From Syntrophus aciditrophicus (GTDB lineage Bacteria > Desulfobacterota > Syntrophia > Syntrophales > UBA5619), in contig DYTH01000005.1 in assembly GCA_020726025.1 (NCBI GenBank), positions 1-51,390 of the forward strand: a stretch of 51,390 nucleotides of DNA, read 5' to 3'. A model generated the notes under the pieces. That model was not told the DNA's origin, made no database searches, and saw nothing but the letters and a program-made list of their open reading frames with translations. Positions 35,197 through 44,405 of this stretch are shown here, piece by piece. Position 1 is the first letter of the stretch; each line of letters starts with the position of its first letter. The position numbers and the translations under genes are program-made.

Positions 35197-35265
35197 CAAA
35201 ACATTTTCGGGCCGTTCTGTTTTTTTTGTATGGTCAACAAGGCTTTATGAATTTTTCAGCAAACA

Positions 35266-35301
35266 ATCCTGTAATTCATGTTTGATCATGGATTACAGGA
35301 T
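35266..35301. terminator. 15-bp hairpin between pal and cpoB
   Basis: The arms ATCCTGTAATTCATG and CATGGATTACAGGAT (one mismatch) enclose a 6-nt loop. No strong T-tract follows, so it may slow or protect transcripts between pal and the next gene and need not end them. Confidence 0.45.
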
Positions 35302-35337
35302 TTGATATTTCCGAAACATTTATCCGGGTAAGGGGGC

Positions 35338-36258
35338 TTGAGTCCTTTGAAAAGAGATGCATTCATTTTTTGTTCCGTATTCATCCTGTTGATGACCGGA
35401 TGCGCCACCACCGACGACGTCAGGGGGATTCGCGGCGAAGTGAATTACCAGATACAGTCCGTCAATGAAAAAGTGGCGGCTCTTGAGAGCCAGTATCCCC
35501 TGCTTAATGAGGAAACCAGAAAAATCAGGGATTATCTTGCAAAGACAAACGGGGAGTTTACACCCATACGGTCTGCGCTGGCTGAAATTCGTGCGGAAAT
35601 AACGGACGTAAAATCAAAGCTGCAGCAGTTGAGAGGGCAAATTGACAGCGTAAAGGAAGAGATACGCAAGGAAACCACTTCCTTTGCGGCAAAAACGGTA
35701 AAACGCGAAGAAGCGGAAAAGTCTCTCCGGGAGAAGATTGACGCATTGTCGTTTAAAATGAATTTTCTCGAGAACTTTCTGGAAATCACCAAGAAGAATG
35801 AGCAGACTCAAGCCCCGGTGGATGCCGGGAAGTCGGCCCTGCCGCCCGCTCAATCCTCCCAACCCGCTGATGATTCCGGGAGGATGGACAAGAGCGCCCT
35901 TTATTCAGTTGCTTTTAACCTGTTCAAGGAAGGAAAGTACGAAAAGGCGCGCGAGGCCTTTGGAAACCTGCTCAAACAGTACCCGTCCTCCGAGTTTTCC
36001 GATAATGCCGTCTTCTGGTCGGGGGAGTGCTATTATTTTGAGAAGAAATATGAAAAGGCGATCGTTGAATATGACAAGGTTATCAAAGGTTACCCCGGAA
36101 GCAACAAGATATCCTACGCATTACTAAAGCAGGGGCTTTCCTTTCTGAAGCTGGGGGACAAAGAAAGCGCGCGCCTTCTCCTGCAGCAGGTGACAAAGGA
36201 TTATCCAAACACCAGCCAGGCGAGAATAGCCAGGGCAAAAATTCTTGAAATAAAGTAG
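35338..36258 (+). CDS. cpoB: Tol-Pal system cell-division coordinator CpoB/YbgF
   Basis: A 306-residue lipoprotein-like YbgF. The start is TTG at 35338 after AAGGGGG. The signal ends in LMTGC (Cys22), so it is probably lipidated, unlike soluble E. coli CpoB. A long coiled coil (about 35-160) is followed by TPR repeats (about 185-306: YSVAFNLFKEGKYEKAREAF, YYFEKKYEKAIVEYDKV). It closes the Tol-Pal gene row. It converges on the next gene with only 8 bp between. Confidence 0.92.
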   Translation: MSPLKRDAFIFCSVFILLMTGCATTDDVRGIRGEVNYQIQSVNEKVAALESQYPLLNEETRKIRDYLAKTNGEFTPIRSALAEIRAEITDVKSKLQQLRGQIDSVKEEIRKETTSFAAKTVKREEAEKSLREKIDALSFKMNFLENFLEITKKNEQTQAPVDAGKSALPPAQSSQPADDSGRMDKSALYSVAFNLFKEGKYEKAREAFGNLLKQYPSSEFSDNAVFWSGECYYFEKKYEKAIVEYDKVIKGYPGSNKISYALLKQGLSFLKLGDKESARLLLQQVTKDYPNTSQARIARAKILEIK

Positions 36259-36266
36259 CAAAGAAG

Positions 36267-37061
36267 TTAATTCAGTATGGAAGGGGTTATTCCCTCGGGG
36301 CAGGGAAGGGTAAAGGATTCCCTGGAGTCGGAATCTATCCGCGCATTCAGATACGTGATTTTCACTTTTTTTGCATGCCGGGCATTGATGGTCATTTGTT
36401 GCGGAAGGTGATAGCCATCAACAACGAGGTCGTTTTCAAAGAGCGCTTCGTAAATATCCTCGCCGTTCCGGCGGAAGACCGTCCTGACGATTTTATCAGC
36501 CAACGGATTGATCCAGATCGAAAAAATGCCATCATTTTTTAACTGGTCAATCCTGTACAAACTTCCCTCCATTTTCCCTGATGCAGTAAATCCTTTCCCG
36601 GTGATTTTCGGGGAACGTCCCAGCAAAAGAGGGACAAGTTCTTCGGCTTCAATGTCGATATGAAGAAATTCTGCTATGTTGCGGGACGTGGCAGGACCGG
36701 TGCAAAAACACTTTCTGGATGGCATGAATATTCTCATTTCGTCGGCATTGAGCGTAACGAACAGATCAGGAAGACCGATCACGGGTATCGATTCCAGCCG
36801 AAGAAAGGAGGGCGCCTTTATCAGCAGGGCGGCTTTCATCGGATACCGTGTCCCCTCGTCGATTATTTCTATTTTTGCGGTTACGGTCAATACCCCGTTT
36901 ACGGGCAGTGTGTCAGATGCCCTTAAAGCCGCCTCGGGAGAGTCGTATCCCTGCGGGGTGGTGGCAATCATCTGCCTTCCCGCACAGCCAAAGAGGATTG
37001 CCGCGATGAAGGCAAACAATAAAAAAGATGCTCCGGTTCTGTTATGTTTGGGAATGTCCAT
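36267..37061 (-). CDS. LolB-like / DUF4292-type lipoprotein
   Basis: A 264-residue protein. The signal ends in the lipobox LFGC, so it is a lipoprotein. The mature part (SFLRLESIPVIGLPDLFVTLNADEM ..., key features are Leu-Arg-Leu-Glu and Asp-Leu-Phe) resembles the LolB/LolA half-barrel of DUF4292 proteins, which handle lipoproteins at the outer membrane. It starts 12 bp after the TPR gene, in one transcription unit. Function is inferred from the fold family only. Confidence 0.75.
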   Translation of the reverse strand: MDIPKHNRTGASFLLFAFIAAILFGCAGRQMIATTPQGYDSPEAALRASDTLPVNGVLTVTAKIEIIDEGTRYPMKAALLIKAPSFLRLESIPVIGLPDLFVTLNADEMRIFMPSRKCFCTGPATSRNIAEFLHIDIEAEELVPLLLGRSPKITGKGFTASGKMEGSLYRIDQLKNDGIFSIWINPLADKIVRTVFRRNGEDIYEALFENDLVVDGYHLPQQMTINARHAKKVKITYLNARIDSDSRESFTLPCPEGITPSILN

Positions 37062-37073
37062 CCGAAAGATGCC

Positions 37074-38741
37074 CTATCTTCCCTTTAACTGCTGGACTTT
37101 TTCTTTGAGTTTTTCGTTTTCGGGGTTCACATGCAGGGCTTTATTGAATATTTCCAATGCCTTTTGAGCTGAACCCCTCTTCAGATACGCCTCGCCCAGA
37201 TGTTCCATAATTGTGGGGTCTTCGGGGAGGAGTTCGGAAGCTTTTGCAAGATGGGGAATCGCTTCTTCAAGCCGGTTCTTTTTAAACAGAACCCAGCCAA
37301 GGGAATCGATCATGTAAGCGTTTCCCGGTTTAATCTGGAGGGCTTTACGGATCAGTTCTTCCGCTTCGTCCAGGTTTATTCCCCGGTCCGCGTACATATA
37401 GCCAATGAAATTCATCGCCTCGGCGTGGTCTTTGTCCAGTTGAAGCGCTTTTCTCATCGCCGAAACGCTTTCGTCGAAGCGTTTTGTTTTTTCATAAAAA
37501 ACTCCGAGGCCGAAGTGAAGATCGACACTGTCAGGCATCGCCCTCAGGCCCTCCTTGAGAGTCTCCTCGGAAGAAGAATAATCTTTTTCGCCTTCGTAAA
37601 GCGAGGCAAGAAAGGCGTACAAGCCGGGGCTTTCTTTTTTGCTGTTGATTGCCGTGCGCAAGGAAGCAATGGCCTGTTTTGTTTTTCCCTGTTTTTTCAG
37701 AATTCCGGCAATTCGAACCTGCATTTCTTCGTACTGGTCAAAATCAGGAGGAATGTTTTTCATGGTTTCGATCGCCTTTTCGAAATTACCTTCTTCTTCG
37801 TAGGCAGAGCTGATCAGCAGGGCCAGTCTGAAGTCGTTCGGCGATTTCTGGTACAGCGGCAACAAGGTATCGAGCGTTTTTCGATGGTTCCCCTGTTCGA
37901 GGTCGATGAGACCTGTCGCGATAAGCGCTTCTCTGTTTTGGGGGTCCAACTTCAAAACCTTCTGAAAAGTTTCGCGGGCGTTATTGTAACTCTGGCGTTG
38001 CATGAAAATATGCCCCAGCTTTACGAGAGCGCGGGCATTGTGAGGTGAAACCTCGGTGATCTTCTGGTAAATCTCGATTGCAAGCGGCATCTTGCCCTGT
38101 GCCTCATAGAGAAGCGCCAAATCAATGAGGACCATTTCCGAATCAGGACGGCTGGAAAGAATGCGTTTGAATTCTGCTTCCGCCTGATCAAACTGCTTCA
38201 GTTCCACCATAATTCTGGCAAGATAAAAGCTGGACATGAAGTTTTCCGGTTCCAGCTTCAGCAGTTTTCGGAAAGACTCTTTCGCTTTGTCAAAGTGTTT
38301 CATTTCGGCCTGGCTTGTCCCCAGGTAGAAAAGCGCCCGGGTGTTATCGGGGTCGTATTGAAGCGCTTTTTGGTACTCGTCCGCGGCCGCTGCGTAATTT
38401 TTTTTGTTCATATGGAAGCCGGCCAGCATCATCCGTATTTCGGTGTCCTCTGGATGGTCCCGAAGAACGTCCCGGCAAAGCGCCATCGCCGTATCCTGAT
38501 TTCCCTTCTGGATATGGAGGAGGGCGAGTTCTTTGACGAGCCAGTAGGCGGAAGAATCAAGCCGAAGCGTTTCTTCCATTTCTTTTATCGCCTCATCGGT
38601 GTTGTCGTTTAATGCCTGCAGCACGCCGAGGCTGTAGTGAAAACCGGCATTCCCGGCCGATGCTGTTAAAGGGAGCGCCGTGGCCACAGAAGAAGCCAGC
38701 AGGAAAAATAGCAGAACAGTTGCAGTAAGAAAATTAATCAT
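37074..38741 (-). CDS. Exported TPR-repeat protein
   Basis: A 555-residue protein with a signal peptide (FLTATVLLFFLLASSVATA) and then a row of a dozen or more TPR units filling the rest (for example YAAAADEYQKALQYDPDNTRA and LEEAIPHLAKASELLPEDP). It is probably a periplasmic scaffold. Its neighbours on the same strand (deacetylase-like protein, CtpA, LolB-like lipoprotein) suggest an envelope task. The partner is unknown. Confidence 0.85.
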   Translation of the reverse strand: MINFLTATVLLFFLLASSVATALPLTASAGNAGFHYSLGVLQALNDNTDEAIKEMEETLRLDSSAYWLVKELALLHIQKGNQDTAMALCRDVLRDHPEDTEIRMMLAGFHMNKKNYAAAADEYQKALQYDPDNTRALFYLGTSQAEMKHFDKAKESFRKLLKLEPENFMSSFYLARIMVELKQFDQAEAEFKRILSSRPDSEMVLIDLALLYEAQGKMPLAIEIYQKITEVSPHNARALVKLGHIFMQRQSYNNARETFQKVLKLDPQNREALIATGLIDLEQGNHRKTLDTLLPLYQKSPNDFRLALLISSAYEEEGNFEKAIETMKNIPPDFDQYEEMQVRIAGILKKQGKTKQAIASLRTAINSKKESPGLYAFLASLYEGEKDYSSSEETLKEGLRAMPDSVDLHFGLGVFYEKTKRFDESVSAMRKALQLDKDHAEAMNFIGYMYADRGINLDEAEELIRKALQIKPGNAYMIDSLGWVLFKKNRLEEAIPHLAKASELLPEDPTIMEHLGEAYLKRGSAQKALEIFNKALHVNPENEKLKEKVQQLKGR

Positions 38742-38756
38742 GATGTGAATACCTTT

Positions 38757-39644
38757 TTATTTCGAATTGGTGAGACATTTTTTTACGGAGACAACGTGAA
38801 TCCCCTCTTTATGCCATTCGGGCAGAATATCCTTGATTGCCCGGATCGTGTCTTTGTAGGGGTGGCCAATCAAAAGCAATGGTTTATTATCCCCGTTTGC
38901 CTGATGTCTGGAAACATTGCGAAGGGCTTTTTTTGCCGCCGGGTAACCTTTTTCATGGTCGATGAAAATATCCCTTTCCGCAAAAGGGATGCCAATGTGA
39001 GAGGCGGCTGCCCTTCCTGTCGTGCCGGGAGACGTCCTGCTGTCGATAAAAAACAGGCCCTGCTTTTTGAGCTCCACCATGACCTGTTGCAGCCGTTTTG
39101 CATCCTCCATAAAAAGTGAGCCCATGTGGTTGTTGACCCCGGATGCATAAGGAACGGCGGCCAGATTTTCTTTCAGTTGGCGGACGATCTGCTCTTCATC
39201 CATGCCCGCCATCAGGGCGCCCTTGCCAGGCGACTGTTCGGGATATCCATGGGGTTCCATGGGCTGGTGGAGGAGGATATCCCTGTTTCTTGCATGGAGA
39301 AATGCAATAGCATCGGCGCGATGTGGCGAGAAGGGTAAAACAGAGAAGGCGATCGGGGCCGGAATATCGGCCAAATCGCGCAGCGCCATCATATCAAAGC
39401 CGATATCATCGATGATTACCGCAACCATCCGGAAATGCTTGTTTACATCCTGTACTGAAGGAGCCGGTTTTGCTGCTCTCCGGGTTTTTTCATCTCTGGC
39501 CGGTTTTGCCTGCTGCTGCGTTTCGTGGATTGCTTTATCTCTGGCTTCCTTCTGCTCCGGTGAAGGAAGCCTTTCGAGAAAAAGAAAAACCGCGGCAATG
39601 ATCCCCGCAAGGAGAATAACTTTTAAATAGGGAAAACTCTTCAC
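38757..39644 (-). CDS. Divergent polysaccharide deacetylase (YibQ/DUF610 family)
   Basis: A 295-residue protein. One N-terminal membrane helix (about 7-22) and a charged linker are followed by the deacetylase-like barrel: MVAVIIDDIGFDM (the metal-region Asp-Asp), SVLPFSPHRADAI, LLHQPMEPHGYP, NNHMGSLFMED and LLIGHPYKDTIRAI. The family is often next to ctpA and envC-type genes. It starts 1 bp after the ctpA stop. Enzyme activity on a sugar polymer is not shown for most members. Confidence 0.87.
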   Translation of the reverse strand: MKSFPYLKVILLAGIIAAVFLFLERLPSPEQKEARDKAIHETQQQAKPARDEKTRRAAKPAPSVQDVNKHFRMVAVIIDDIGFDMMALRDLADIPAPIAFSVLPFSPHRADAIAFLHARNRDILLHQPMEPHGYPEQSPGKGALMAGMDEEQIVRQLKENLAAVPYASGVNNHMGSLFMEDAKRLQQVMVELKKQGLFFIDSRTSPGTTGRAAASHIGIPFAERDIFIDHEKGYPAAKKALRNVSRHQANGDNKPLLLIGHPYKDTIRAIKDILPEWHKEGIHVVSVKKCLTNSK

Positions 39645-39645
39645 G

Positions 39646-40950
39646 TTATTTTTTTTCAGTCAGAATGATCAGCCCTTTCATCAAATCGATTGCACTTTTC
39701 AATTGATTGTCTTTTTCGAGGGTATCTTCTGCCTTCATCTTTTCCTCTTTGCCGTTTTTTTCGGTCGTTGATTTTATGTGCCCTTTCAGGTCTTTTTCCC
39801 TCATGATGTGATTTTTATCGGCGTCTTTTTCCCCGTTTGCTTCCTCGACTCTGGGAGCCTGCTTCACGATGATGTCGGGGGTGATCCCCTCCGCCTGGAT
39901 GGAACGGCCATTGGGCGTGTAGTATTTTGCAGTGGTCAATTTAAGGGCGGAGCCGTCTTCAAGGGGGATGACGGTCTGAACGGATCCTTTCCCGAAGGTC
40001 TGTGTTCCCATGATGACCGCCCGTTTGTTGTCCTGAAGGGCGCCGGAGACGATCTCCGAGGCGCTTGCCGTTCCCTCGTTCACCAGGATGATGATCGGGC
40101 AGAGGGGCTCGTTGCCGTCGTCCCTGGCCACGGACTTGCTCTCCATATTTTTGGAACGTCCCCGCGTTGAAACGATAGCGCCTTTTTTCAAAAAGAGATC
40201 CGAAACCTCAATGGACTGGTTGAGCAAACCACCGGGATTATTGCGCATATCTATGATGATGCCCGCCAGGGGTTTGTCTTTCGGGTTTATTTCCTTAAGG
40301 GCCTTTTCCAGGTCGTCGCCGGTGTGTTCCTGAAAAGAGGCGATTCGCAAATAGCCGATATTTCCATTGTAAATCTTTGATTTTACGCTTTTTACAACGA
40401 TAATGTCTCTGGTGATCTCGATATCGATCGGTTTGGAGAGCCCCTCGCGCACAATGGTTATTGTAACCCTGGTTCCCTTCGCACCGCGGAGTTTCTTGAC
40501 TGCCTCCATGATCGTGATGTCTTTTGTCGAATTGCCGTCGATCTTGATGATCTGATCCGCCGCCTTGACGCCTGCCTTGCAGGCGGGTGTATCCTCAATG
40601 GGAGAGACGACCGTAAGGACGTCCTTAACAAGCGTTATTTCAATTCCCACCCCTCCGAAACTGCCGCGTGTTTCAACCTCGAGTTCCTTGTACATCTCCT
40701 GCGTCATGTAGGCGCTGTGCGGGTCAAGGGATTTTATCATCCCGTTGATGGCCCCTTCGATGAGCTTGTCGGAGGAAACGGGCTCGACGTAGTTCTTTCC
40801 CACCATGTCAAGGATTTCGTTAAATGTTCTTAGACTCTTGTAGGTCCCGCGGTCAATGGCTGAAACCTGGCGGTCGCCGTAGGGACCGATCAGCATCATA
40901 AGCAGAAGTATCGTAAAAAAAGAGGTCCGTTTGCTGAATATGTTTTTCAT
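39646..40950 (-). CDS. ctpA: Carboxyl-terminal processing protease (S41)
   Basis: A 434-residue CtpA/Prc-type periplasmic protease. The signal or membrane segment is FFTILLLMMLIGPYG. The PDZ domain spans about 95-180 (GGVGIEITLV, ADQIIKIDGNSTKD). The catalytic Ser296 is in NEGTASASEI and the Lys321 in TQTFGKGSVQ, 25 residues apart as in the family. A charged, low-complexity tail (about 375-420) is unusual but not unique. It is followed directly by the deacetylase gene. Confidence 0.95.
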   Translation of the reverse strand: MKNIFSKRTSFFTILLLMMLIGPYGDRQVSAIDRGTYKSLRTFNEILDMVGKNYVEPVSSDKLIEGAINGMIKSLDPHSAYMTQEMYKELEVETRGSFGGVGIEITLVKDVLTVVSPIEDTPACKAGVKAADQIIKIDGNSTKDITIMEAVKKLRGAKGTRVTITIVREGLSKPIDIEITRDIIVVKSVKSKIYNGNIGYLRIASFQEHTGDDLEKALKEINPKDKPLAGIIIDMRNNPGGLLNQSIEVSDLFLKKGAIVSTRGRSKNMESKSVARDDGNEPLCPIIILVNEGTASASEIVSGALQDNKRAVIMGTQTFGKGSVQTVIPLEDGSALKLTTAKYYTPNGRSIQAEGITPDIIVKQAPRVEEANGEKDADKNHIMREKDLKGHIKSTTEKNGKEEKMKAEDTLEKDNQLKSAIDLMKGLIILTEKK

Positions 40951-41070
40951 CCATCATCCTCCGTCTGGAATTGTTCTCAAATAAAGCTTGGAAACGATAC
41001 CATCATTCATGGAAATATTACTACAGTTTTTTTCCCGAGGGCGCGTATCGACCCCAACATTTCCGATTTT

Positions 41071-42432
41071 CTAATCCTCAATGCCTTTTCGCAGGTTGTG
41101 CTTGATCATTTTCAGTTGGAGACCCTTGCGGCTGAGACCGAGTTTTTGCGCTGTTTTTGTCACGTTGCCGTCACACTCTTCAAGGCAGCGGGTAACAATC
41201 TGTTTTTCCATTTCCTCCATATGCGTTTTCAATACATCCTGAAGCGGCTCCATCTCATGGGAACTACCCGATATTTCCGGAGGTATCAAATCGGAGGTGA
41301 TGACCGGACCATCCGCCAGAAGCGCCACCCTTTCCATCAGGTGTTCCAGCTCACGTATATTCCCCGGCCAACTGTAAGCCATCAGAAAATCGCGGACATC
41401 GGGCGCCAGTCCGAGGTGGTTCTTGCCGAGTTTACTGCTTGATTTATCGAGGAAATAGTCGGCCAGAAGAAGGATATCATCTTCCCTTTCCCGCAGAGGC
41501 GGCAGGTGTATCGGAAAGACGTTCAGACGGTAGAACAGATCTTCACGGAATCGTCCCTCCCGTATCTCATCGGGAAGGTTTTTATTTGTGGCCGTTATCA
41601 GACGGACATCAACGGATATCGTCTTCAGGCCGCCGACCCGCTCGAAGCTCTGATCCTGTATAGCCTGAAGAAGCTTCGCCTGGACTTCCCTGGGTATTTC
41701 ACCAACCTCGTCGAGAAAGAGGGTCCCCTTGTGAGCCAGCTCAAATCTGCCCGGTTTGGTGTTCAGGGCGCCGGTGAACGCCCCCTTTTCGTAACCGAAA
41801 AACTCGCTTTCCACCAGATTCTGCGCGATGGCGGCGCAGTTGATTTTTATGAACGACTGTTTGCTGCGGCTGCTTCCGGCATGCAGGGCCCGGGCGATAA
41901 GTTCCTTGCCGGTTCCTGTTTCGCCTGTTATCAATACAGCGGTATCCGTCGGCGACACTTTCTGCACGATTTTGAGGATTTCAAAGATGCGGCTGCTGTT
42001 GCCTATAATGGGATGCTGTTCTTTTTCTCCCTTGGGGACGGGGGGGATGTTGTTTTCGAGGCGCCGTGCCTTGAGGGCCTTTGCAATGATTGTTTTTAGT
42101 TCATCCTGTTCAAAAGGCTTGGTAATGTAGTCAAATGCGCCGTTTTTCAGGGCATCGACGGCGCTGGAAACGGTGCCATAGGCGGTCAGGATAATAACCG
42201 GAATGGAGCTGTCGTATTCGATGATCTTCTGTAGAAGCCCCATCCCGTCAAGCCCGGGCATTTTCAGGTCTGTGGCGACAACAGAAATTAGGATTTTCTT
42301 TATGATTTCGAATGCTTCGACACCGTTTGCCGCGGTCATGACTTCATGACCCTCTTTTTTGAGCATGGCCGCGAGGACAAGCCGCATATTCAGTTCGTCG
42401 TCAACGACGAGAATTTTTTCCTTTTCAATCAC
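41071..42432 (-). CDS. Sigma-54-dependent response regulator (NtrC type)
   Basis: A 453-residue regulator. The receiver domain has D11, D12 and phosphorylated D55 (VVATDLKMPG) plus the TxxG-K switch residues. The AAA+ domain has GETGTGKELIARALH (Walker A) and GAFTGA, the loop that touches sigma-54. The C-terminal Fis-type helix-turn-helix is NVTKTAQKLGLSRKGLQLKM. It is paired with the sensor kinase just upstream. Its likely targets include the sigma-54-like promoter at 44311, just beyond the kinase gene. Confidence 0.95.
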   Translation of the reverse strand: MIEKEKILVVDDELNMRLVLAAMLKKEGHEVMTAANGVEAFEIIKKILISVVATDLKMPGLDGMGLLQKIIEYDSSIPVIILTAYGTVSSAVDALKNGAFDYITKPFEQDELKTIIAKALKARRLENNIPPVPKGEKEQHPIIGNSSRIFEILKIVQKVSPTDTAVLITGETGTGKELIARALHAGSSRSKQSFIKINCAAIAQNLVESEFFGYEKGAFTGALNTKPGRFELAHKGTLFLDEVGEIPREVQAKLLQAIQDQSFERVGGLKTISVDVRLITATNKNLPDEIREGRFREDLFYRLNVFPIHLPPLREREDDILLLADYFLDKSSSKLGKNHLGLAPDVRDFLMAYSWPGNIRELEHLMERVALLADGPVITSDLIPPEISGSSHEMEPLQDVLKTHMEEMEKQIVTRCLEECDGNVTKTAQKLGLSRKGLQLKMIKHNLRKGIED

Positions 42433-42514
42433 GGACTGTCTGTTTCCCCCTTAAGGATAATGAATGCAAGTGGTTTACTGCCGGGCGTTTTATTTTGGAT
42501 CATGGAGAAAATCC

Positions 42515-44008
42515 TCAGTGGGAGGTTTCCAGGCGAATGTAGAAGATTGTTCCCTTACCCGGTATGGATTTGACCCGTATTTTTCCGCCATGGTTCGTAA
42601 TGATGCGTCTGCATATGGCCAGCCCCAGCCCTGTACCCCTTTCCCGGGTGGTGAAAAAAGGGGTGAATATCTGCTTGATAACATCCCTTGGGATTCCCCG
42701 GCCGGTGTCTCGAATCGAAATACCTGCCGCATCGCCGGATCCACCTGTAATACTGGTCGTTCTTACCGTCAGAGTTCCCCCCTCCGGCATCGCTTCGATC
42801 GCGTTGAGCGCTATGTTCATGATAACGCGGTGAATCTGCTCCTGATCCATGGGCACCAGCGGCAGATGGGGGTGAAGCTCCATCTGTATATGGATGTGCG
42901 GTCCTATTTTGCTGGCTTCGAGAAGGGCGATCGTCTTTTCGATCACACTGTTGATGGAGGCGGGCCGCAAATCCATCTGATAGGGGCGGGCGTAGTCAAG
43001 AAACTGTGAAACGACCCGGTTGAGACGGTTGGCTTCTTCGGTTATGACTTCAAGAAGCCTGCGCTGCTCTTCCTGCTCAATTTCGGTGAGGAGGTACTGA
43101 GCTGCTCCTTTAATCGAACCAAGAGGATTGCGGATTTCATGGGCCAGCACCGGGGCCATCTGTTCGAGTAGAATGGCTTTCTCTCTTTCCAGTTTTTCGT
43201 CGAGATCGAATGGAGAGGTGAAGACATCCTTGATATCGGGATAAAAACTCTTCAGCAGCCTTTTGAGAATTACCTGGAATGGGCCAATTGCGATAATGAT
43301 GAGAAAGGAGACCATGAATACCAGGGTAAAGGAGAGTTCTGGCCCCTTTCCGAAAAAACCGGTGACGAGGTAGAAAAAAAGTGTTGTGAACATGGCGACA
43401 ATCAAAATGACCAGGGCGCGGGTCATGAAATCCTGAAGTTCAGTAAGATGGGAGTGGGTAATCATGATGAGAATAAAGTAAAGCATGGCGGATACGACGA
43501 TGCTGAACAGAGGAGGAATGCTCGAAGAGGCAATGGCGGCAGTGCCGGCAATGATGAGATAAAAAAGGCGTTTTTTCTCATTTCCGGATGTGTTGCTTCG
43601 TAAACGGAATATCAGGGAAAAATAGCAGGCAAGTAAAACGATGTCGGCATAAATGTATGCGAATCGCGTTGTGTTTTCCCACTGGAGCGCCGGGGTGAAG
43701 AGGATAAGGGCGAACAGAACGCTCAAAAGAGCCGTTGAGCGGATATCCCTTTTCTTCAGCAGAGACTGCCCCTTGCAGAAATCACGGCTGAAGCTTATCG
43801 CCAAAGGCGGAATGGCCAGCAATCCCGTCAGCTCAAGAAAGAGGGGAATGCGAGAGTCAAGAAGGGTTGCGGTAAAAACGCCGCCTTCATGAAACGCAAT
43901 GGACAGACAAAGCGCGGCAAAGGATATATGGAGCGGCTCTCTTTTTTTCCCAATTACCAGAGTGGCGGAGACGGTGATTGAAACCGCCATCAGCATGAAT
44001 ACTTCCAT
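42515..44008 (-). CDS. Membrane sensor histidine kinase
   Basis: A 497-residue kinase. The N-terminal ~270 residues hold about eight membrane helices and no large periplasmic domain, so it probably senses something in or at the membrane. The phosphoacceptor His is in VLAHEIRNPLGSI. The ATP-binding domain has NIALNAIEAMPEGG (N box), RDTGRGIP (G1) and GTGLGLAICRRI (G2). It is followed 82 bp on by its sigma-54 response regulator. It is divergent from the acyl operon at 44406. Confidence 0.94.
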   Translation of the reverse strand: MEVFMLMAVSITVSATLVIGKKREPLHISFAALCLSIAFHEGGVFTATLLDSRIPLFLELTGLLAIPPLAISFSRDFCKGQSLLKKRDIRSTALLSVLFALILFTPALQWENTTRFAYIYADIVLLACYFSLIFRLRSNTSGNEKKRLFYLIIAGTAAIASSSIPPLFSIVVSAMLYFILIMITHSHLTELQDFMTRALVILIVAMFTTLFFYLVTGFFGKGPELSFTLVFMVSFLIIIAIGPFQVILKRLLKSFYPDIKDVFTSPFDLDEKLEREKAILLEQMAPVLAHEIRNPLGSIKGAAQYLLTEIEQEEQRRLLEVITEEANRLNRVVSQFLDYARPYQMDLRPASINSVIEKTIALLEASKIGPHIHIQMELHPHLPLVPMDQEQIHRVIMNIALNAIEAMPEGGTLTVRTTSITGGSGDAAGISIRDTGRGIPRDVIKQIFTPFFTTRERGTGLGLAICRRIITNHGGKIRVKSIPGKGTIFYIRLETSH

Positions 44009-44100
44009 AGCGAATCATTCCCTTAATTTTGAAAGAGCATACCTTAATCCGGGAGGTATCGTCAAGGCATCCGGTTTGTTTGATTGCGGGATTGAAAGCG

Positions 44101-44138
44101 TCCTTCCCGGTGTGTAGTAAACTTCGCACCGGGAAGGA
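44101..44138. promoter_or_regulatory. 12-bp perfect inverted repeat upstream of the acyl operon
   Basis: TCCTTCCCGGTG (44101-44112) and CACCGGGAAGGA (44127-44138) are exact inverted repeats. They lie about 170-210 bp upstream of the sigma-54-like boxes, the normal range for an enhancer site. The wide 14-bp gap fits a hairpin as well. There is no T-tract. The rest of 44009-44405 holds no gene. Confidence 0.5.
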
Positions 44139-44310
44139 TTCTACGCAGGGAAATAGACATTTGATGTTTGCAGCAATCAGGCGGTTTATCGATGGAAACG
44201 AAATCTCAATGCCTTGTGTATTGTCATACGCATGGAAATGATGAGGTTTCTTTCTAATTTTCCGGGGGAGATAAAAAAAGCCGGGCAGCGGTTTATATCA
44301 GTTTATGTTT

Positions 44311-44326
44311 TGGCATGCATGATGCT
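44311..44326 (+). promoter_or_regulatory. Sigma-54-like promoter of the acyl operon
   Basis: TGGCATGCATGATGCT matches the sigma-54 consensus (TGGCACG N4 TTGCW) at all but two fixed positions and keeps the essential GG-N10-GC. Transcription would start near 44337, about 70 nt before the ATG. A perfect TATAAT at 44327-44332 overlaps the end, but I see no matching -35 box, so a sigma-70 promoter is possible yet weaker. Confidence 0.6.
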
Positions 44327-44405
44327 TATAATGCGGCGCAGTTAGCCCTGTAGAACGCACAGGTCAGGCGACTGCATAAAATTAAATACGAAAAAAGGGG
44401 TTCTC

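Noticed and set aside
44192-44257. 21-residue Cys/His-rich micro-ORF (METKSQCLVYCHTHG...)
   Set aside because: No ribosome site and no coding support beyond a few residues.
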